Source: Candidatus Auribacterota bacterium
GTDB taxonomy: Bacteria; Auribacterota; UBA6266
NCBI GenBank assembly: GCA_016933315.1
Contig: JAFGBE010000078.1
Location: forward strand, 1 to 24,620
Length of the DNA: 24,620 nt
Reading direction: 5' to 3'
Shown here: in pieces, positions 6,459 to 14,818 of the stretch
Numbering within the stretch: the stretch's first letter is position 1
Layout: every line of letters starts with the position of its first letter
Notes under the pieces: model-generated
What the model saw: only the letters and a program-made list of their open reading frames with translations
Databases searched by the model: none
What the model was told of the DNA's origin: nothing
Position numbers and translations under genes: made by a program

Positions 6459-6488
6459 AACAGATTGCTGCTTAAGCTGTTGTTTTTT
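6459..6488 (+). terminator. Weak hairpin plus T-run in the pheS leader (possible attenuator)
   Basis: AACAG (6459-6463) pairs with CTGTT (6477-6481), with two more T:A pairs inside a mismatch, and six T follow at 6483-6488. The stem is short, so termination would be partial. It lies 28 nt before the pheS ATG, where an attenuator would be expected. I see no T-box motif. Confidence 0.3.
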
Positions 6489-6515
6489 ATATCCTTTCCT
6501 GTTTTTGGTGTGGCT

Positions 6516-7535
6516 ATGGATAAAAATCTTGAAGCGATAAAACAGGCATCTTTAGAGGATATAAGAAAAGCCGAAGATTTAAAGAAACTTGATTCGGCAA
6601 GAATCAGATATCTGGGCAAAAAAGGTAAAATTTCTGCCCTGATGGAGCTGCTTAAAAACCTTCCTGCGAGTGAAAAACCTCTTTTCGGCAAAGAATTAAA
6701 TTCTGTAAAAAATGATATCCAGTCAGCTATAGAACGGAAGAGGAAATCCCTTGAAGACAAGGAACAGAATACTTCGGTTTCCGGATTTCTGGATGTCACT
6801 ATGCCCGGCATCGCCAGGAGAACAGGTGCCGTCCATCCGATAACCCAGACTATCAATGAAATTATAGCGGTTTTCAGGAGAATGGGATTTTCCATAGCGG
6901 ACGGACCTGACGTCGAAACAGAATTTAATAATTTTGATGCGCTGAATACTCCGGCGAACCATCCTTCAAGGGATATACAGGATACATTTTATCTTGAGAA
7001 CGGCAATCTGCTTAGGACGCAGACTTCTCCTGTGCAGATAAGGATAATGAAAAAAGTTAAGCCCCCGGTAAGAATAATCGCCCCCGGCAGGGTTTACAGA
7101 AATGACACGCCGGATGCGACACACGGACATACTTTCCACCAGATAGAAGGGCTCTATGTGGATAAAAATGTATCATTGGCAGACCTTAAGGGGGTATTGC
7201 ATAGTTCTGCAAGACAGATTCTCGGTAATGATATAAAAATAAGATTCAGGCCTCATTTCTTCCCGTTTACCGAACCAAGCGTTGAATATGATTTTTCATG
7301 TGTCATATGCAAGGGCAAAGGCTGCAAGGTGTGTAAAAATTCCGGTTGGCTTGAAATTTCCGGAGCTGGTATGGTAGACCCGAGGGTCTATAAAAACGTA
7401 GGCTATGACCCTGATGAATATACCGGGTATGCTTTCGGTATGGGCATAGAAAGAATCGCCATGATCAAGTTTGGGATAGATGACTTAAGGCTGTTATACG
7501 AGAATGATATAAGGTTTTTGAGGAATTTAAAATGA
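6516..7535 (+). CDS. pheS: Phenylalanyl-tRNA synthetase alpha subunit
   Basis: Catalytic subunit of the alpha2-beta2 enzyme that charges tRNA-Phe. The 339 residues comprise an N-terminal coiled-coil tRNA-binding arm (1-85), then the class II core. Visible landmarks are MPGIARRTGAVHPITQT, the motif 2 region (RNDTPDATHGHTFHQIEG), a CxxC-x4-CxxC set (CVICKGKGCKVC) found in many PheS, and motif 3 (GYAFGMGIERIAMIKFG). The ATG at 6516 gives the normal family start MDKNLEAI, with GGTG as a weak ribosome site. The frame is open upstream to a TTG at 6465, which would add a hydrophobic Phe-rich 17-residue stretch and lacks a ribosome site. The stop overlaps the pheT start by 4 nt (ATGA). Confidence 0.96.
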   Translation: MDKNLEAIKQASLEDIRKAEDLKKLDSARIRYLGKKGKISALMELLKNLPASEKPLFGKELNSVKNDIQSAIERKRKSLEDKEQNTSVSGFLDVTMPGIARRTGAVHPITQTINEIIAVFRRMGFSIADGPDVETEFNNFDALNTPANHPSRDIQDTFYLENGNLLRTQTSPVQIRIMKKVKPPVRIIAPGRVYRNDTPDATHGHTFHQIEGLYVDKNVSLADLKGVLHSSARQILGNDIKIRFRPHFFPFTEPSVEYDFSCVICKGKGCKVCKNSGWLEISGAGMVDPRVYKNVGYDPDEYTGYAFGMGIERIAMIKFGIDDLRLLYENDIRFLRNLK

Positions 7536-9925
7536 AATTTCCATATAGCTGGCTTAAAAGGCATATAAATATTGATATGGATGCGGCGGAGCTTTCCGAT
7601 ATGTTAACCATGTCAGGCACAAAGGTTGAAGGGGTGTCCTATCCGCCTGTGCTGAAAGGGCTGGTTGTTGCTGAAATAATTGAAGTCAGCAAGCATCCTA
7701 ACGCCGATAAGCTTTCCCTGTGCCGTATAGATACGGGCGGCAGGGAAATCACCGTTGTGTGCGGCGCAAAAAACATGAAGAACGGCGATAAAGTTGTATT
7801 TGCTCCGGCCGGTACTGTTTTACCCTGCGGAACAAAGCTTAAAAAAGCGGTTATCAGGGGTGTTGAATCCGGCGGCATGTTATGCTCTGAGGACGAACTT
7901 GGACTGGGAAAAGACCATTCCGGCATTATTATTCTCCAGGATTCAGCAGATACGGGTTCAGATGCATCTGAATATCTGGGAATTGATACAGTGTTTGAAC
8001 TGGAAGTTACGCCCAACAGGCCTGATTGCCTCAGTGTTATGGGTGTTGCGAGAGAAGTAGCCGCAGTGAAAAATATGGAGCTCTTAAAACAGGATTTCAG
8101 CCTTAATGAATCAGACATAAAAGCTTCGAATTGTTTTTCGGTCAGGATAGAAGACAAAAACAGATGCCCTTTTTATTCGGCAAGAATTATAAAAGGCGCC
8201 AGTGTCGGAGAATCCCCGAACTGGCTTAAAAATTATTTAAAGAGTTCGGGCATAAGGCCTATAAACAACATAGTCGATGTCACAAATTTTATCCTCCTGG
8301 ATATGGGGCACCCCCTGCATGCTTTCGATATGAGTTTGCTTAAGGGAAAAAGTATATTTGTCCGGCCGGCGAAGAAAAACGAAAAAATCACGACAATAGA
8401 CGGGGTTGAAAGAAAACTTGATGAAACAGTGCTTATAATAGCCGACGAGAAGGGACCTGTTGCATTAGCAGGCGTTATGGGCGGCCGGGATTCCGAGATA
8501 AGCGCAAACACAAAGGATGTTTTGCTTGAAAGCGCGTATTTCAATCCGGCGGATATAAGGAATACTTCCAAGAGATTTGCCCTGACGTCTGAATCTTCAT
8601 ACAGGTTTGAAAGGGGCGCAGATATCGGTATTGTTGTAAAAGCTCTTGACAGGGCTGCCGCCATGATATCGGAACTTGCCGGGGGGATGGTTTTAAAAGC
8701 AGTTCTTAAGGACGGAGCCCAGGAAAGGGAAAACCCCGTAATTTCCTGCAGGGTTGAAAAGGCTAATAAATTGATGGGAATACAGCTCTCGACTAATGAA
8801 ATATGTGATATTTTCCGGAGGCTGGAGATTGAGGTGCTGAGCGAAGACAGAGACATCATTAAGATAAAAGCCCCGACTTTCAGGCCTGATATTACCGAAG
8901 AGGCAGACCTTTTTGAGGAAATAGCCAGGATATACGGGTATGATTCTATAGATGAAAACCTTCCGGAATCCAAAATAGTCGGCGACGGGAACTATCTTGA
9001 AACGGATATTGTTGAGAAGATGGGAGAAAGCCTGAGGGCTTCAGGCTGTTCAGAAACCATGTCGTTCAGTTTCATCAGCGCCAGGGACCTGGAAAATTGC
9101 GGCTTTTCAAAGGGAAACGCTTTGAAGATAAAAAATCCGCAGAATGAAGAACTTCTGTATTTAAGGACTTCCATTCTGCCCGGCATGATGAAAACGCTCA
9201 GTTACAACCTGAACAGGGATGCGAAAAACCTGAAACTGTACGAATTCGGCAGGATTTATTTCCCTTCCAGAGAAAATGATTCAGGTTCCAGTGAAATTCT
9301 AACATTGGGGGTTGCTCTAACAGGTTTCAGATACGACAGCAGATGGATTGAAGGCAGCCAGAATGTCAATTTCTTCGATATCAAAGGTGTCATTGAAAAT
9401 GTCCTGGATTCCCTGGGGATAAAAAACGCTGAGTATGATTTGCATAATTCGGTCACTTTCAAGAAGGGCAATGCGGCTTTTATAAAAATAGCCGGTGTGC
9501 CTGTCGGTTCTATGGGAGAACTGGATAAGGATTTCTGCCGCAGGTACGGGATTGAACAAACGGTTTTTTATTGCGAGCTCGACGTTTCGGAAACAATGAA
9601 ATATTACAACCGGCTCAAAAAACATATTCCTTTTTCCATGTTCCCGGCCGTCAAAAGGGACATAGCTCTCATTTTGGACGAAGACTTGACTTACAGAGAA
9701 GTGCTGAAAGCGGCGGAAAAGGAGAAAACAGGATTAATCGAAAATATCGAGGTTTTTGATTTATACAAGGGAAGGCAGATACCGGAGAACAAGAAAAGCC
9801 TGGGTATTTCGGTAACTTACAGATCGGAAAATTCTACACTTACGGATAAGGAGGTAGATGAATTACACAATAAATTGGTGAACAGGTGGGTAAAGGAGTT
9901 AAAATGTAGTATAAGGGATTTTTAA
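7532..9925 (+). CDS. pheT: Phenylalanyl-tRNA synthetase beta subunit
   Basis: Second subunit of PheRS; it carries the editing site and binds tRNA. The 797 residues are the usual full length. In order: B1 start MKFPYSWLKRHI; a tRNA-binding OB fold at about 40-150 (VAEIIEVSKHPNADKLSLCRI, shared with EMAP-type domains); the B3/B4 editing domain (about 200-400, including NNIVDVTNFILLDMGHPLHAFD and SYRFERGAD); B5; the B6/B7 class II-like fold; and the C-terminal ferredoxin-like anticodon-binding domain (FPAVKRDIALILDEDLTYREV, about 705-797). The ATG overlaps the pheS stop, so the two subunits are translationally coupled. zapA follows after 37 nt. Confidence 0.97.
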   Translation: MKFPYSWLKRHINIDMDAAELSDMLTMSGTKVEGVSYPPVLKGLVVAEIIEVSKHPNADKLSLCRIDTGGREITVVCGAKNMKNGDKVVFAPAGTVLPCGTKLKKAVIRGVESGGMLCSEDELGLGKDHSGIIILQDSADTGSDASEYLGIDTVFELEVTPNRPDCLSVMGVAREVAAVKNMELLKQDFSLNESDIKASNCFSVRIEDKNRCPFYSARIIKGASVGESPNWLKNYLKSSGIRPINNIVDVTNFILLDMGHPLHAFDMSLLKGKSIFVRPAKKNEKITTIDGVERKLDETVLIIADEKGPVALAGVMGGRDSEISANTKDVLLESAYFNPADIRNTSKRFALTSESSYRFERGADIGIVVKALDRAAAMISELAGGMVLKAVLKDGAQERENPVISCRVEKANKLMGIQLSTNEICDIFRRLEIEVLSEDRDIIKIKAPTFRPDITEEADLFEEIARIYGYDSIDENLPESKIVGDGNYLETDIVEKMGESLRASGCSETMSFSFISARDLENCGFSKGNALKIKNPQNEELLYLRTSILPGMMKTLSYNLNRDAKNLKLYEFGRIYFPSRENDSGSSEILTLGVALTGFRYDSRWIEGSQNVNFFDIKGVIENVLDSLGIKNAEYDLHNSVTFKKGNAAFIKIAGVPVGSMGELDKDFCRRYGIEQTVFYCELDVSETMKYYNRLKKHIPFSMFPAVKRDIALILDEDLTYREVLKAAEKEKTGLIENIEVFDLYKGRQIPENKKSLGISVTYRSENSTLTDKEVDELHNKLVNRWVKELKCSIRDF

Positions 9926-9962
9926 TTCTTCCACGGGTTTCCATTGTCATGAGGAGAGTAAT

Positions 9963-10241
9963 TTGAGCACAGGTAATATGGTAAAAGTTAAAATTTACGG
10001 GACAGAATATCCCATAGTAGGGGATGTTGACAGGGATCACATCGTTAAGGTTGCAGCGGTTGTTGACAAGAAAATGAACGAACTTGCAAAAGATAGTCCT
10101 GGTATGCCGATTGCAAAGCTTGCAATTCTTTCATGCCTGAATTTTGTTGATGAAGTTATGAAGCACAACATTAAAATCGAGCAAGCTGAACAGAAGGTTA
10201 ACAGAATTATCTCTATTCTTGATTCAAAATCGGGCAAGTAA
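9963..10241 (+). CDS. zapA: Cell-division protein ZapA (TTG start)
   Basis: A small cytoplasmic protein that bundles FtsZ filaments at the division ring. The 92 residues have the ZapA layout: an N-terminal beta-hairpin head (VKVKIYGTEYPIVGDVDRDHI), helix 1 (VVDKKMNELA), the conserved AKLAILSCLNFVDE segment and a C-terminal coiled coil. I chose TTG at 9963 because GAGGAGA (9951-9957) lies 5 nt upstream; the first ATG (9978) would be 20 nt away and would drop five residues. It follows pheT by 37 nt, a pheT-zapA order seen in several phyla, and is immediately followed by the 6S RNA gene. Confidence 0.85.
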   Translation: MSTGNMVKVKIYGTEYPIVGDVDRDHIVKVAAVVDKKMNELAKDSPGMPIAKLAILSCLNFVDEVMKHNIKIEQAEQKVNRIISILDSKSGK

Positions 10242-10245
10242 ACCG

Positions 10246-10274
10246 TTGCAAATGAGCTTAACTTGTGGTAAATT
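10246..10274 (+). promoter_or_regulatory. Promoter for 6S RNA
   Basis: TTGCAA (10246-10251), 17 nt, then TAAATT (10269-10274), with four of six matches in each box. The predicted start near 10281 suits the 5' end of the 6S structure. It begins right after the zapA stop. Confidence 0.45.
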
Positions 10275-10281
10275 GATTATT

Positions 10282-10470
10282 AGAAGAGTAAATAACCCTG
10301 CGTTGTTCGATCTGTAGCATATTACTCTTTGAGCCAACAAATTGTTAATGGGAACTCGGACTTCGAAACCGGATTGGATTCTTAAAAAGTGAACATGAAG
10401 GTTAGAGAGAGTACCCACTTATTGAGACAATGACCAAAGAGATGCTACGAACGGCAAATGCGGGGTTTTT
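10282..10470 (+). ncRNA. ssrS: 6S RNA
   Basis: A regulatory RNA that mimics an open promoter and holds the sigma-70 RNA polymerase. The ends form the diagnostic closing stem: CCCTGC (10296-10301) with GCGGGG (10460-10465), then GTTCG (10305-10309) with CGAAC (10448-10452). Further in, GTAGCAT (10314-10320) pairs with ATGCTAC (10442-10448), CTCTTTG (10325-10331) with CAAAGAG (10435-10441), and ATTGT with ACAAT. These leave a large purine-rich central region and a terminal hairpin area. Seven T (10466-10472) after the closing stem make the 3' end an intrinsic terminator. The size of about 190 nt and the setting between zapA and a downstream 5-formyl-THF cyclo-ligase gene match known ssrS loci. 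Exact ends are estimates. Confidence 0.85.
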
Positions 10471-10475
10471 TTGTG

Positions 10476-10502
10476 TAATTCCATCATTTCGTTATGGAAT
10501 TA
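10476..10502 (+). promoter_or_regulatory. Hairpin enclosing the rarA start codon
   Basis: TAATTCCAT (10476-10484) and ATGGAATTA (10494-10502) form a perfect 9-bp stem with a 9-nt loop. The rarA ATG is the first three bases of the 3' arm. It lies 4 nt after the T-run of 6S RNA. No Shine-Dalgarno sequence is present, so the hairpin may control access to the start codon. Confidence 0.5.
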
Positions 10503-11813
10503 TTTGAATCTCAGAAAAAAGAGAAATTAGAGAAAGCACGTCCATTAGCGGATAGATTGAGGCCGAAGAATCTTAGTGAGATAGTCGGCCAGAGTCATTT
10601 AGTGTCCGAAGGAAAAGTGCTGTGGCGTGCCATCCAGTCCGATAATTTTTCCTCTATCATATTTTTTGGCCCCCCCGGCTGCGGGAAAACAGCGCTCGGT
10701 TACCTGATTGCAAACCTCACCAAACGCTATTATTACAGCCTTAATGCAGTGATGGCCAATGTGAATGATATACGCCGCATTACATCCGAGGCAAAAAACA
10801 GAATTGAAAGCGAAGGGAAAAAATCCATACTTTTCCTTGATGAAATACACAGGTTCAATAAGGTCCAACAGGATGCCCTTCTTCCCGATGTTGAGAAGGG
10901 AATAATATCTATTGTGGGCGCGACGGTCATGAATCCGTTTTTTTCCGTCATACCCCCCCTGCTGTCACGGTCTCTTGTGTTCGAACTTAAAAAGCTGGGG
11001 AAGCAGGATATAAGCAAAATTATTGAAAAAGCGCTTTCTGACAAGGAAAAAGGATTCGGCGGCTCTGTAGTTGATATGGATAAAGAAGCCCTTGATTTTT
11101 TATCCGGCTCTACGGATGGGGATGCCAGAAAAGCCCTGAATGCGCTTGAAATTGCGGTTTTGACTACAGAACCCGAAAAGGGAAAGATAAAAATAACCAG
11201 GGAGACAATAGAAGACTCCCTGCAAAAAAAACATGTTTTATATGACAGCACGGGGGATGGTCATTACGATACGCTGTCAGCGTTTATCAAGAGCATGAGG
11301 GGGAGCGATCCTGATGCAGCTGTGTACTGGCTGGCGAAATTACTTTATTCGGGGGAGGATCCGATGTTCATTGCCAGGAGAATTGTGATTTGCGCGAGCG
11401 AGGATGTCGGAAATGCAGACCCGCTGGCGCTTGTGGTTTCTCAGTCCGCCGCGGATGCGGTTAGTTTTATAGGTATGCCCGAGGCAAAAATTATCCTGGC
11501 GCAGGCCGCAATTTATGTTGCCTCAGCGCAAAAAAGCAACGCTTCCTATATGGCTGTATCTGATGCGTGGAAAGACATTGAAGATAAGGGCGAAGTATTC
11601 GAGGTTCCGGCGCATCTGAAGGATTCAAGCTATAAGTCTTCATCGAAGCTGGGGCACGGAAAAGGGTATAAGTACCCTCATTCATTTCCCGGCCATTATG
11701 TAAAGCAGGATTACCTGCCCGGGAAAAAGAATTATTATCAGCCGACCGAAAACGGCTATGAGAAAAAAATAACGGAGCGGTTAAAAAAGTGGAAAACAGA
11801 ATCAAAAGGCTGA
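10494..11813 (+). CDS. rarA: Replication-associated recombination protein RarA/MgsA (AAA+ ATPase)
   Basis: A clamp-loader-like AAA+ ATPase that acts at stalled replication forks. The 439 residues include an N-terminal LADRLRPKNLSEIVGQSHL segment, Walker A GPPGCGKT (about 59-66), Walker B LFLDEIHRF, a sensor/arginine-finger region (SRSLVFEL), and the RarA-specific C-terminal tetramerisation domain (GSDPDAAVYWLAKLLYSGED, then ARRIVICASEDVGNADP). The length is typical. The ATG has no ribosome site and lies inside a 9-bp hairpin. It follows the 6S RNA terminator by 21 nt, and I see no separate promoter, so it may depend on read-through. It overlaps the next gene by 25 nt. Confidence 0.95.
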   Translation: MELFESQKKEKLEKARPLADRLRPKNLSEIVGQSHLVSEGKVLWRAIQSDNFSSIIFFGPPGCGKTALGYLIANLTKRYYYSLNAVMANVNDIRRITSEAKNRIESEGKKSILFLDEIHRFNKVQQDALLPDVEKGIISIVGATVMNPFFSVIPPLLSRSLVFELKKLGKQDISKIIEKALSDKEKGFGGSVVDMDKEALDFLSGSTDGDARKALNALEIAVLTTEPEKGKIKITRETIEDSLQKKHVLYDSTGDGHYDTLSAFIKSMRGSDPDAAVYWLAKLLYSGEDPMFIARRIVICASEDVGNADPLALVVSQSAADAVSFIGMPEAKIILAQAAIYVASAQKSNASYMAVSDAWKDIEDKGEVFEVPAHLKDSSYKSSSKLGHGKGYKYPHSFPGHYVKQDYLPGKKNYYQPTENGYEKKITERLKKWKTESKG

Positions 11814-12361
11814 GGGCATGGATATCCTCTTTAAAAGGCAGGATATTTATAGATAGGGGAAATGCGTCGCTGAAAATTTGCGGTAAGCTGGAAAGAGAAT
11901 ACCATTATAAGAATGCGGCTAATGTGCTGCTGTTCAGTTCTCTGAAGGATGAGGTTAATACGGAAGTGCTTGTTAAGAATGCGTTGTCTGCGGGAAAGAA
12001 CGTTTTTTTGCCGCGCTGCGACAAAAACGGCGGGAATATGATGATAGGGAAAGTCGGCCCGGATAAAGAGCTTCTATTGGGGGTATATGGTATTTATGAA
12101 CCCAAAGCGGAAAACTGTTCCCATAGCTATCCGGATGCTGTCGATGTCGTGGTTTTGCCGGGAATAGCCTTTGATTTGAACGGGAACAGGATAGGGAGAG
12201 GGAAGGGTTATTACGACAGGTTTTTGAAAAAGATCAACAAACGCGCTTTCAGGATAGGAGTGGCGTTTGATTTTCAATTATTAAATGATATAGGAGGAAG
12301 AGAGCATGACGAGCCTGTAAATTTAATAATTACGGAAAAAAGGACCATAAAAGTCGGTTAA
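11789..12361 (+). CDS. 5-formyltetrahydrofolate cyclo-ligase (MTHFS), GTG start
   Basis: Converts 5-formyl-THF to 5,10-methenyl-THF using ATP, recycling a storage folate. The 190-residue product carries the family core: VVLPGIAFDLNGNRIGRGKG followed by YYDRFL, the substrate-binding glycine-rich loop. The start is GTG at 11789 with GGAG at 11774-11777, inside the end of rarA, so the two are likely co-translated. The gene is the counterpart of E. coli ygfA/fau, which also follows 6S RNA; here rarA is inserted between them. The N-terminal lysine/arginine segment is somewhat degenerate, but the C-terminal signature is clear. Confidence 0.9.
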   Translation: MENRIKRLRAWISSLKGRIFIDRGNASLKICGKLEREYHYKNAANVLLFSSLKDEVNTEVLVKNALSAGKNVFLPRCDKNGGNMMIGKVGPDKELLLGVYGIYEPKAENCSHSYPDAVDVVVLPGIAFDLNGNRIGRGKGYYDRFLKKINKRAFRIGVAFDFQLLNDIGGREHDEPVNLIITEKRTIKVG

Positions 12362-12402
12362 ACAGAGAACAAAATAATAGCGGAATATATGGAGGTGTCG
12401 TG

Positions 12403-13908
12403 ATGTTTGAAATGATAAAGGAACATATAATAGTGGTGTTGCTGATATTTATCGGAGCTTTGGTTTTTGGCTATCTGCTGAGAATACTGATGTCAAAATT
12501 GCAGAAGAACAGCTATGAACAGCAGGCCAGGAAGATAGTCGATGAGGCGGAAAAAGAAGCCAACGCCAAGAAAAAAGAAGCGAGAATAGAAGCTAAAGAA
12601 GAAATGCACAGGGCTATGGCTGAATTTGAAAAGGAAACAAAAGAAAGAAAGCAGGAACTTCTTGTCCTTGAGAAAAGAGTTATGCAGAAAGAGGAGAACC
12701 TGGACAGGAAAGTCGATTTCATCGATAAAAAGGATGCTGAGATAAAAAGGAAGGAACAGTCTATAAACGACAGAGATGTGCACCTGAAGGAACAGATAAA
12801 AAAGATGGAATCCCTGATGGAAGAACAAAAAAACAAGTTGCAGCAGATATCCGGTTTAAGCAAGGAAGAAGCGAAAAAAATATTGCTTTCAAGCCTTGAG
12901 GATGAAGTCAAGCATGAAGCGGCAAGCTTGATAAGGAGAGTTGAGACCGAGACAAAGGATAAATCGGAGAAAGAAGCTAAGAAAATAATCAGCCTTGCGA
13001 TACAGCGGTGCGCGGCTGACCATGTATCGGAAACAACGATATCTACCGTCTCTCTTCCTAACGACGAAATGAAAGGCAGGATTATAGGGAGAGAAGGGAG
13101 AAACATAAGGGCGCTTGAAGCTGCGACGGGCGTTGATGTCATCATTGACGACACCCCCGAAGCGGTAATACTCTCGGGCTTTGATAATATAAGGAAGGAG
13201 ATCGCCAGGATATCCCTTGAGAGGTTAATTGTCGACGGCAGAATACATCCGGCAAGGATTGAAGAGATGGTTGAAAAGGTTAAAAAGGAAATAGATGAAC
13301 AAATACGCGAAGCAGGGGAACAGATCGCATTCGATATAGGGATACACGGACTTCACCAGGAAGAGATACGCCTGCTGGGGCGGTTAAAATACAGGACGAG
13401 TTATGGCCAGAACGTTTACGACCACTCCAAAGAAGTGGCTTCGATTATGGGCGTCATGGCTTCCGAGCTCGGTATAGACGTGCAGCTTGCGAAAAGGGCG
13501 GGGTTGCTGCATGATATCGGCAAGGCTGTTGATCATGAAGTCGAAGGTTCCCACGCACAGATAGGTGCGGATCTTGCCAAGAAGTTTAATGAAAAAGAAA
13601 TCGTGATAAATGCTATTGCTGCACATCATGGCGATGAAGACCCTAAATCCGTGATTGCAATACTTGTGCAGGCTGCTGACGCCATTTCGGCTGCGAGACC
13701 GGGTGCGAGGTCGGAAACGCTTGAAGCGTATATCAAAAGGCTGGAAAAACTTGAAGAGATTGCCAATTCATTCAGGGGTGTTGAAAAATCGTATGCCATA
13801 CAGGCCGGAAGAGAAATCAGGGTTATGGTCGAACCGGATAAAGTCGATGATTCCGAAGCCGTGCTGCTTGCCAGGATTATCACGAAGAAAATTCAGGATG
13901 AGCTTTAA
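12403..13908 (+). CDS. rny: Ribonuclease Y
   Basis: Membrane-anchored endoribonuclease that starts mRNA decay in bacteria lacking or supplementing RNase E. The 501 residues are in classic order: an N-terminal transmembrane helix (about 8-28), a long charged coiled coil (about 35-175), a KH RNA-binding domain with GRIIGREGRNIRALEAATG from about residue 225, and an HD phosphohydrolase domain with LLHDIGKA (His370, Asp371) and a downstream AHHGDEDP. GGAGGTG (12391-12397) favours the ATG at 12403; a GTG at 12400 in the same frame is possible and would add one residue. ymdB follows, the usual partner. Confidence 0.97.
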   Translation: MFEMIKEHIIVVLLIFIGALVFGYLLRILMSKLQKNSYEQQARKIVDEAEKEANAKKKEARIEAKEEMHRAMAEFEKETKERKQELLVLEKRVMQKEENLDRKVDFIDKKDAEIKRKEQSINDRDVHLKEQIKKMESLMEEQKNKLQQISGLSKEEAKKILLSSLEDEVKHEAASLIRRVETETKDKSEKEAKKIISLAIQRCAADHVSETTISTVSLPNDEMKGRIIGREGRNIRALEAATGVDVIIDDTPEAVILSGFDNIRKEIARISLERLIVDGRIHPARIEEMVEKVKKEIDEQIREAGEQIAFDIGIHGLHQEEIRLLGRLKYRTSYGQNVYDHSKEVASIMGVMASELGIDVQLAKRAGLLHDIGKAVDHEVEGSHAQIGADLAKKFNEKEIVINAIAAHHGDEDPKSVIAILVQAADAISAARPGARSETLEAYIKRLEKLEEIANSFRGVEKSYAIQAGREIRVMVEPDKVDDSEAVLLARIITKKIQDEL

Positions 13909-13952
13909 TATCCCGGACAGGTCAAGGTAACTGTTATCAGGGAGACAAGAGC

Positions 13953-14002
13953 TATTGAATACGCGAAATAGAAGTTATATATTTATTGAATATGCGGCAT
14001 AG
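13953..14002 (+). repeat. Pair of 19-nt direct repeats upstream of ymdB
   Basis: TATTGAATACGCGAAATAG (13953-13971) and TATTGAATATGCGGCATAG (13984-14002) match at 16 of 19 positions. Their starts are 31 nt apart, about three helical turns. They occupy the rny-ymdB gap, where a regulator could bind. No other function is visible. Confidence 0.5.
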
Positions 14003-14032
14003 ACGGTTTATCCTTTTTGTTTAGGGGCTATA

Positions 14033-14818
14033 ATGATAAATATTTTAACAGTTGGAGATGTTGTAGGCAGGCCGGGAAGAGAGTCTTTTGCGCGGGTCTT
14101 TCCCGACCTGAAAAGAGAGTATGCCGTTGATTTTTGCATAGTTAACGGCGAGAATGCGGCTGCAGGAAGCGGACTTACACCCAAAGTGGTGGCTTTCCTT
14201 CTGGATGCCGGAGCGGATGTTATCACGACTGGAGACCATATCTGGAAAAACAAAGCGGTTTATGAAATAATCGACAAGGAAGAAAGGTTGCTGCGCCCCG
14301 CAAATTATCCCGATTCAGCTCCCGGAAAGGGATTTGGGGTTTATGATGTAGGGCGAGGGATAAAGATAGGTGTTATGAACCTTATCGGCAGAGTTTTTAT
14401 GAGCACTGTTGAATGTCCGTTTAAAACAGCGTCTAATATATCCGAGCAAATCTCAAAACAAACCCCTGTCATAATGGTTGATATCCATGCTGAAGCCACT
14501 TCGGAAAAGATAGCGCTGGCGTGGCATTTGGACGGGAAAGTAAGCGGGATTTTCGGAACCCATACGCATGTCCAGACCGCTGATGAGAATGTTTTTCCTA
14601 AGGGCACGGGGTATATTACGGATGTAGGTATGACAGGGCCTTTTGAATCTGTGCTTGGGCGCGACATACAGGCGGTGTTGAAAAGATTTATAACACAGAC
14701 ACCTGCGGTATTCGGCGTTGCCGAGAGAAACCTTAAGGTTTGCGGGGCGGTTTTCCGTATTGACGAAAAAACAGGCAAAACTGTAAACATAAAGAGGATT
14801 CAGAAGGAAGTATCTTAA
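14033..14818 (+). CDS. ymdB: YmdB family metallophosphoesterase (2',3'-cyclic-nucleotide phosphodiesterase)
   Basis: A di-metal phosphoesterase that hydrolyses cyclic nucleotides and in Bacillus controls multicellular behaviour. The 261 residues show the family's metal ligands: Asp8 in GDVVGRPGRE, Glu in NGENAAAG, His in TGDHIWKN, His in DIHAEATSEK, and the paired His in GTHTHVQTADE. A DVGMTGPFESVLG segment and a conserved C-terminus follow. The length is standard. The start ATG at 14033 has GGGG at 14024-14027 as a modest ribosome site. The rny-ymdB order is widely conserved. Its stop touches the start of the TPR gene with no gap, so the TPR gene is probably co-transcribed. Confidence 0.94.
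   Translation: MINILTVGDVVGRPGRESFARVFPDLKREYAVDFCIVNGENAAAGSGLTPKVVAFLLDAGADVITTGDHIWKNKAVYEIIDKEERLLRPANYPDSAPGKGFGVYDVGRGIKIGVMNLIGRVFMSTVECPFKTASNISEQISKQTPVIMVDIHAEATSEKIALAWHLDGKVSGIFGTHTHVQTADENVFPKGTGYITDVGMTGPFESVLGRDIQAVLKRFITQTPAVFGVAERNLKVCGAVFRIDEKTGKTVNIKRIQKEVS

Noticed and set aside
6465..6515. TTG start of pheS with a signal-peptide-like extension
   Set aside because: No ribosome site precedes it, PheS is cytoplasmic, and the ATG at 6516 gives the normal N-terminus. Kept only as a possible leader feature.
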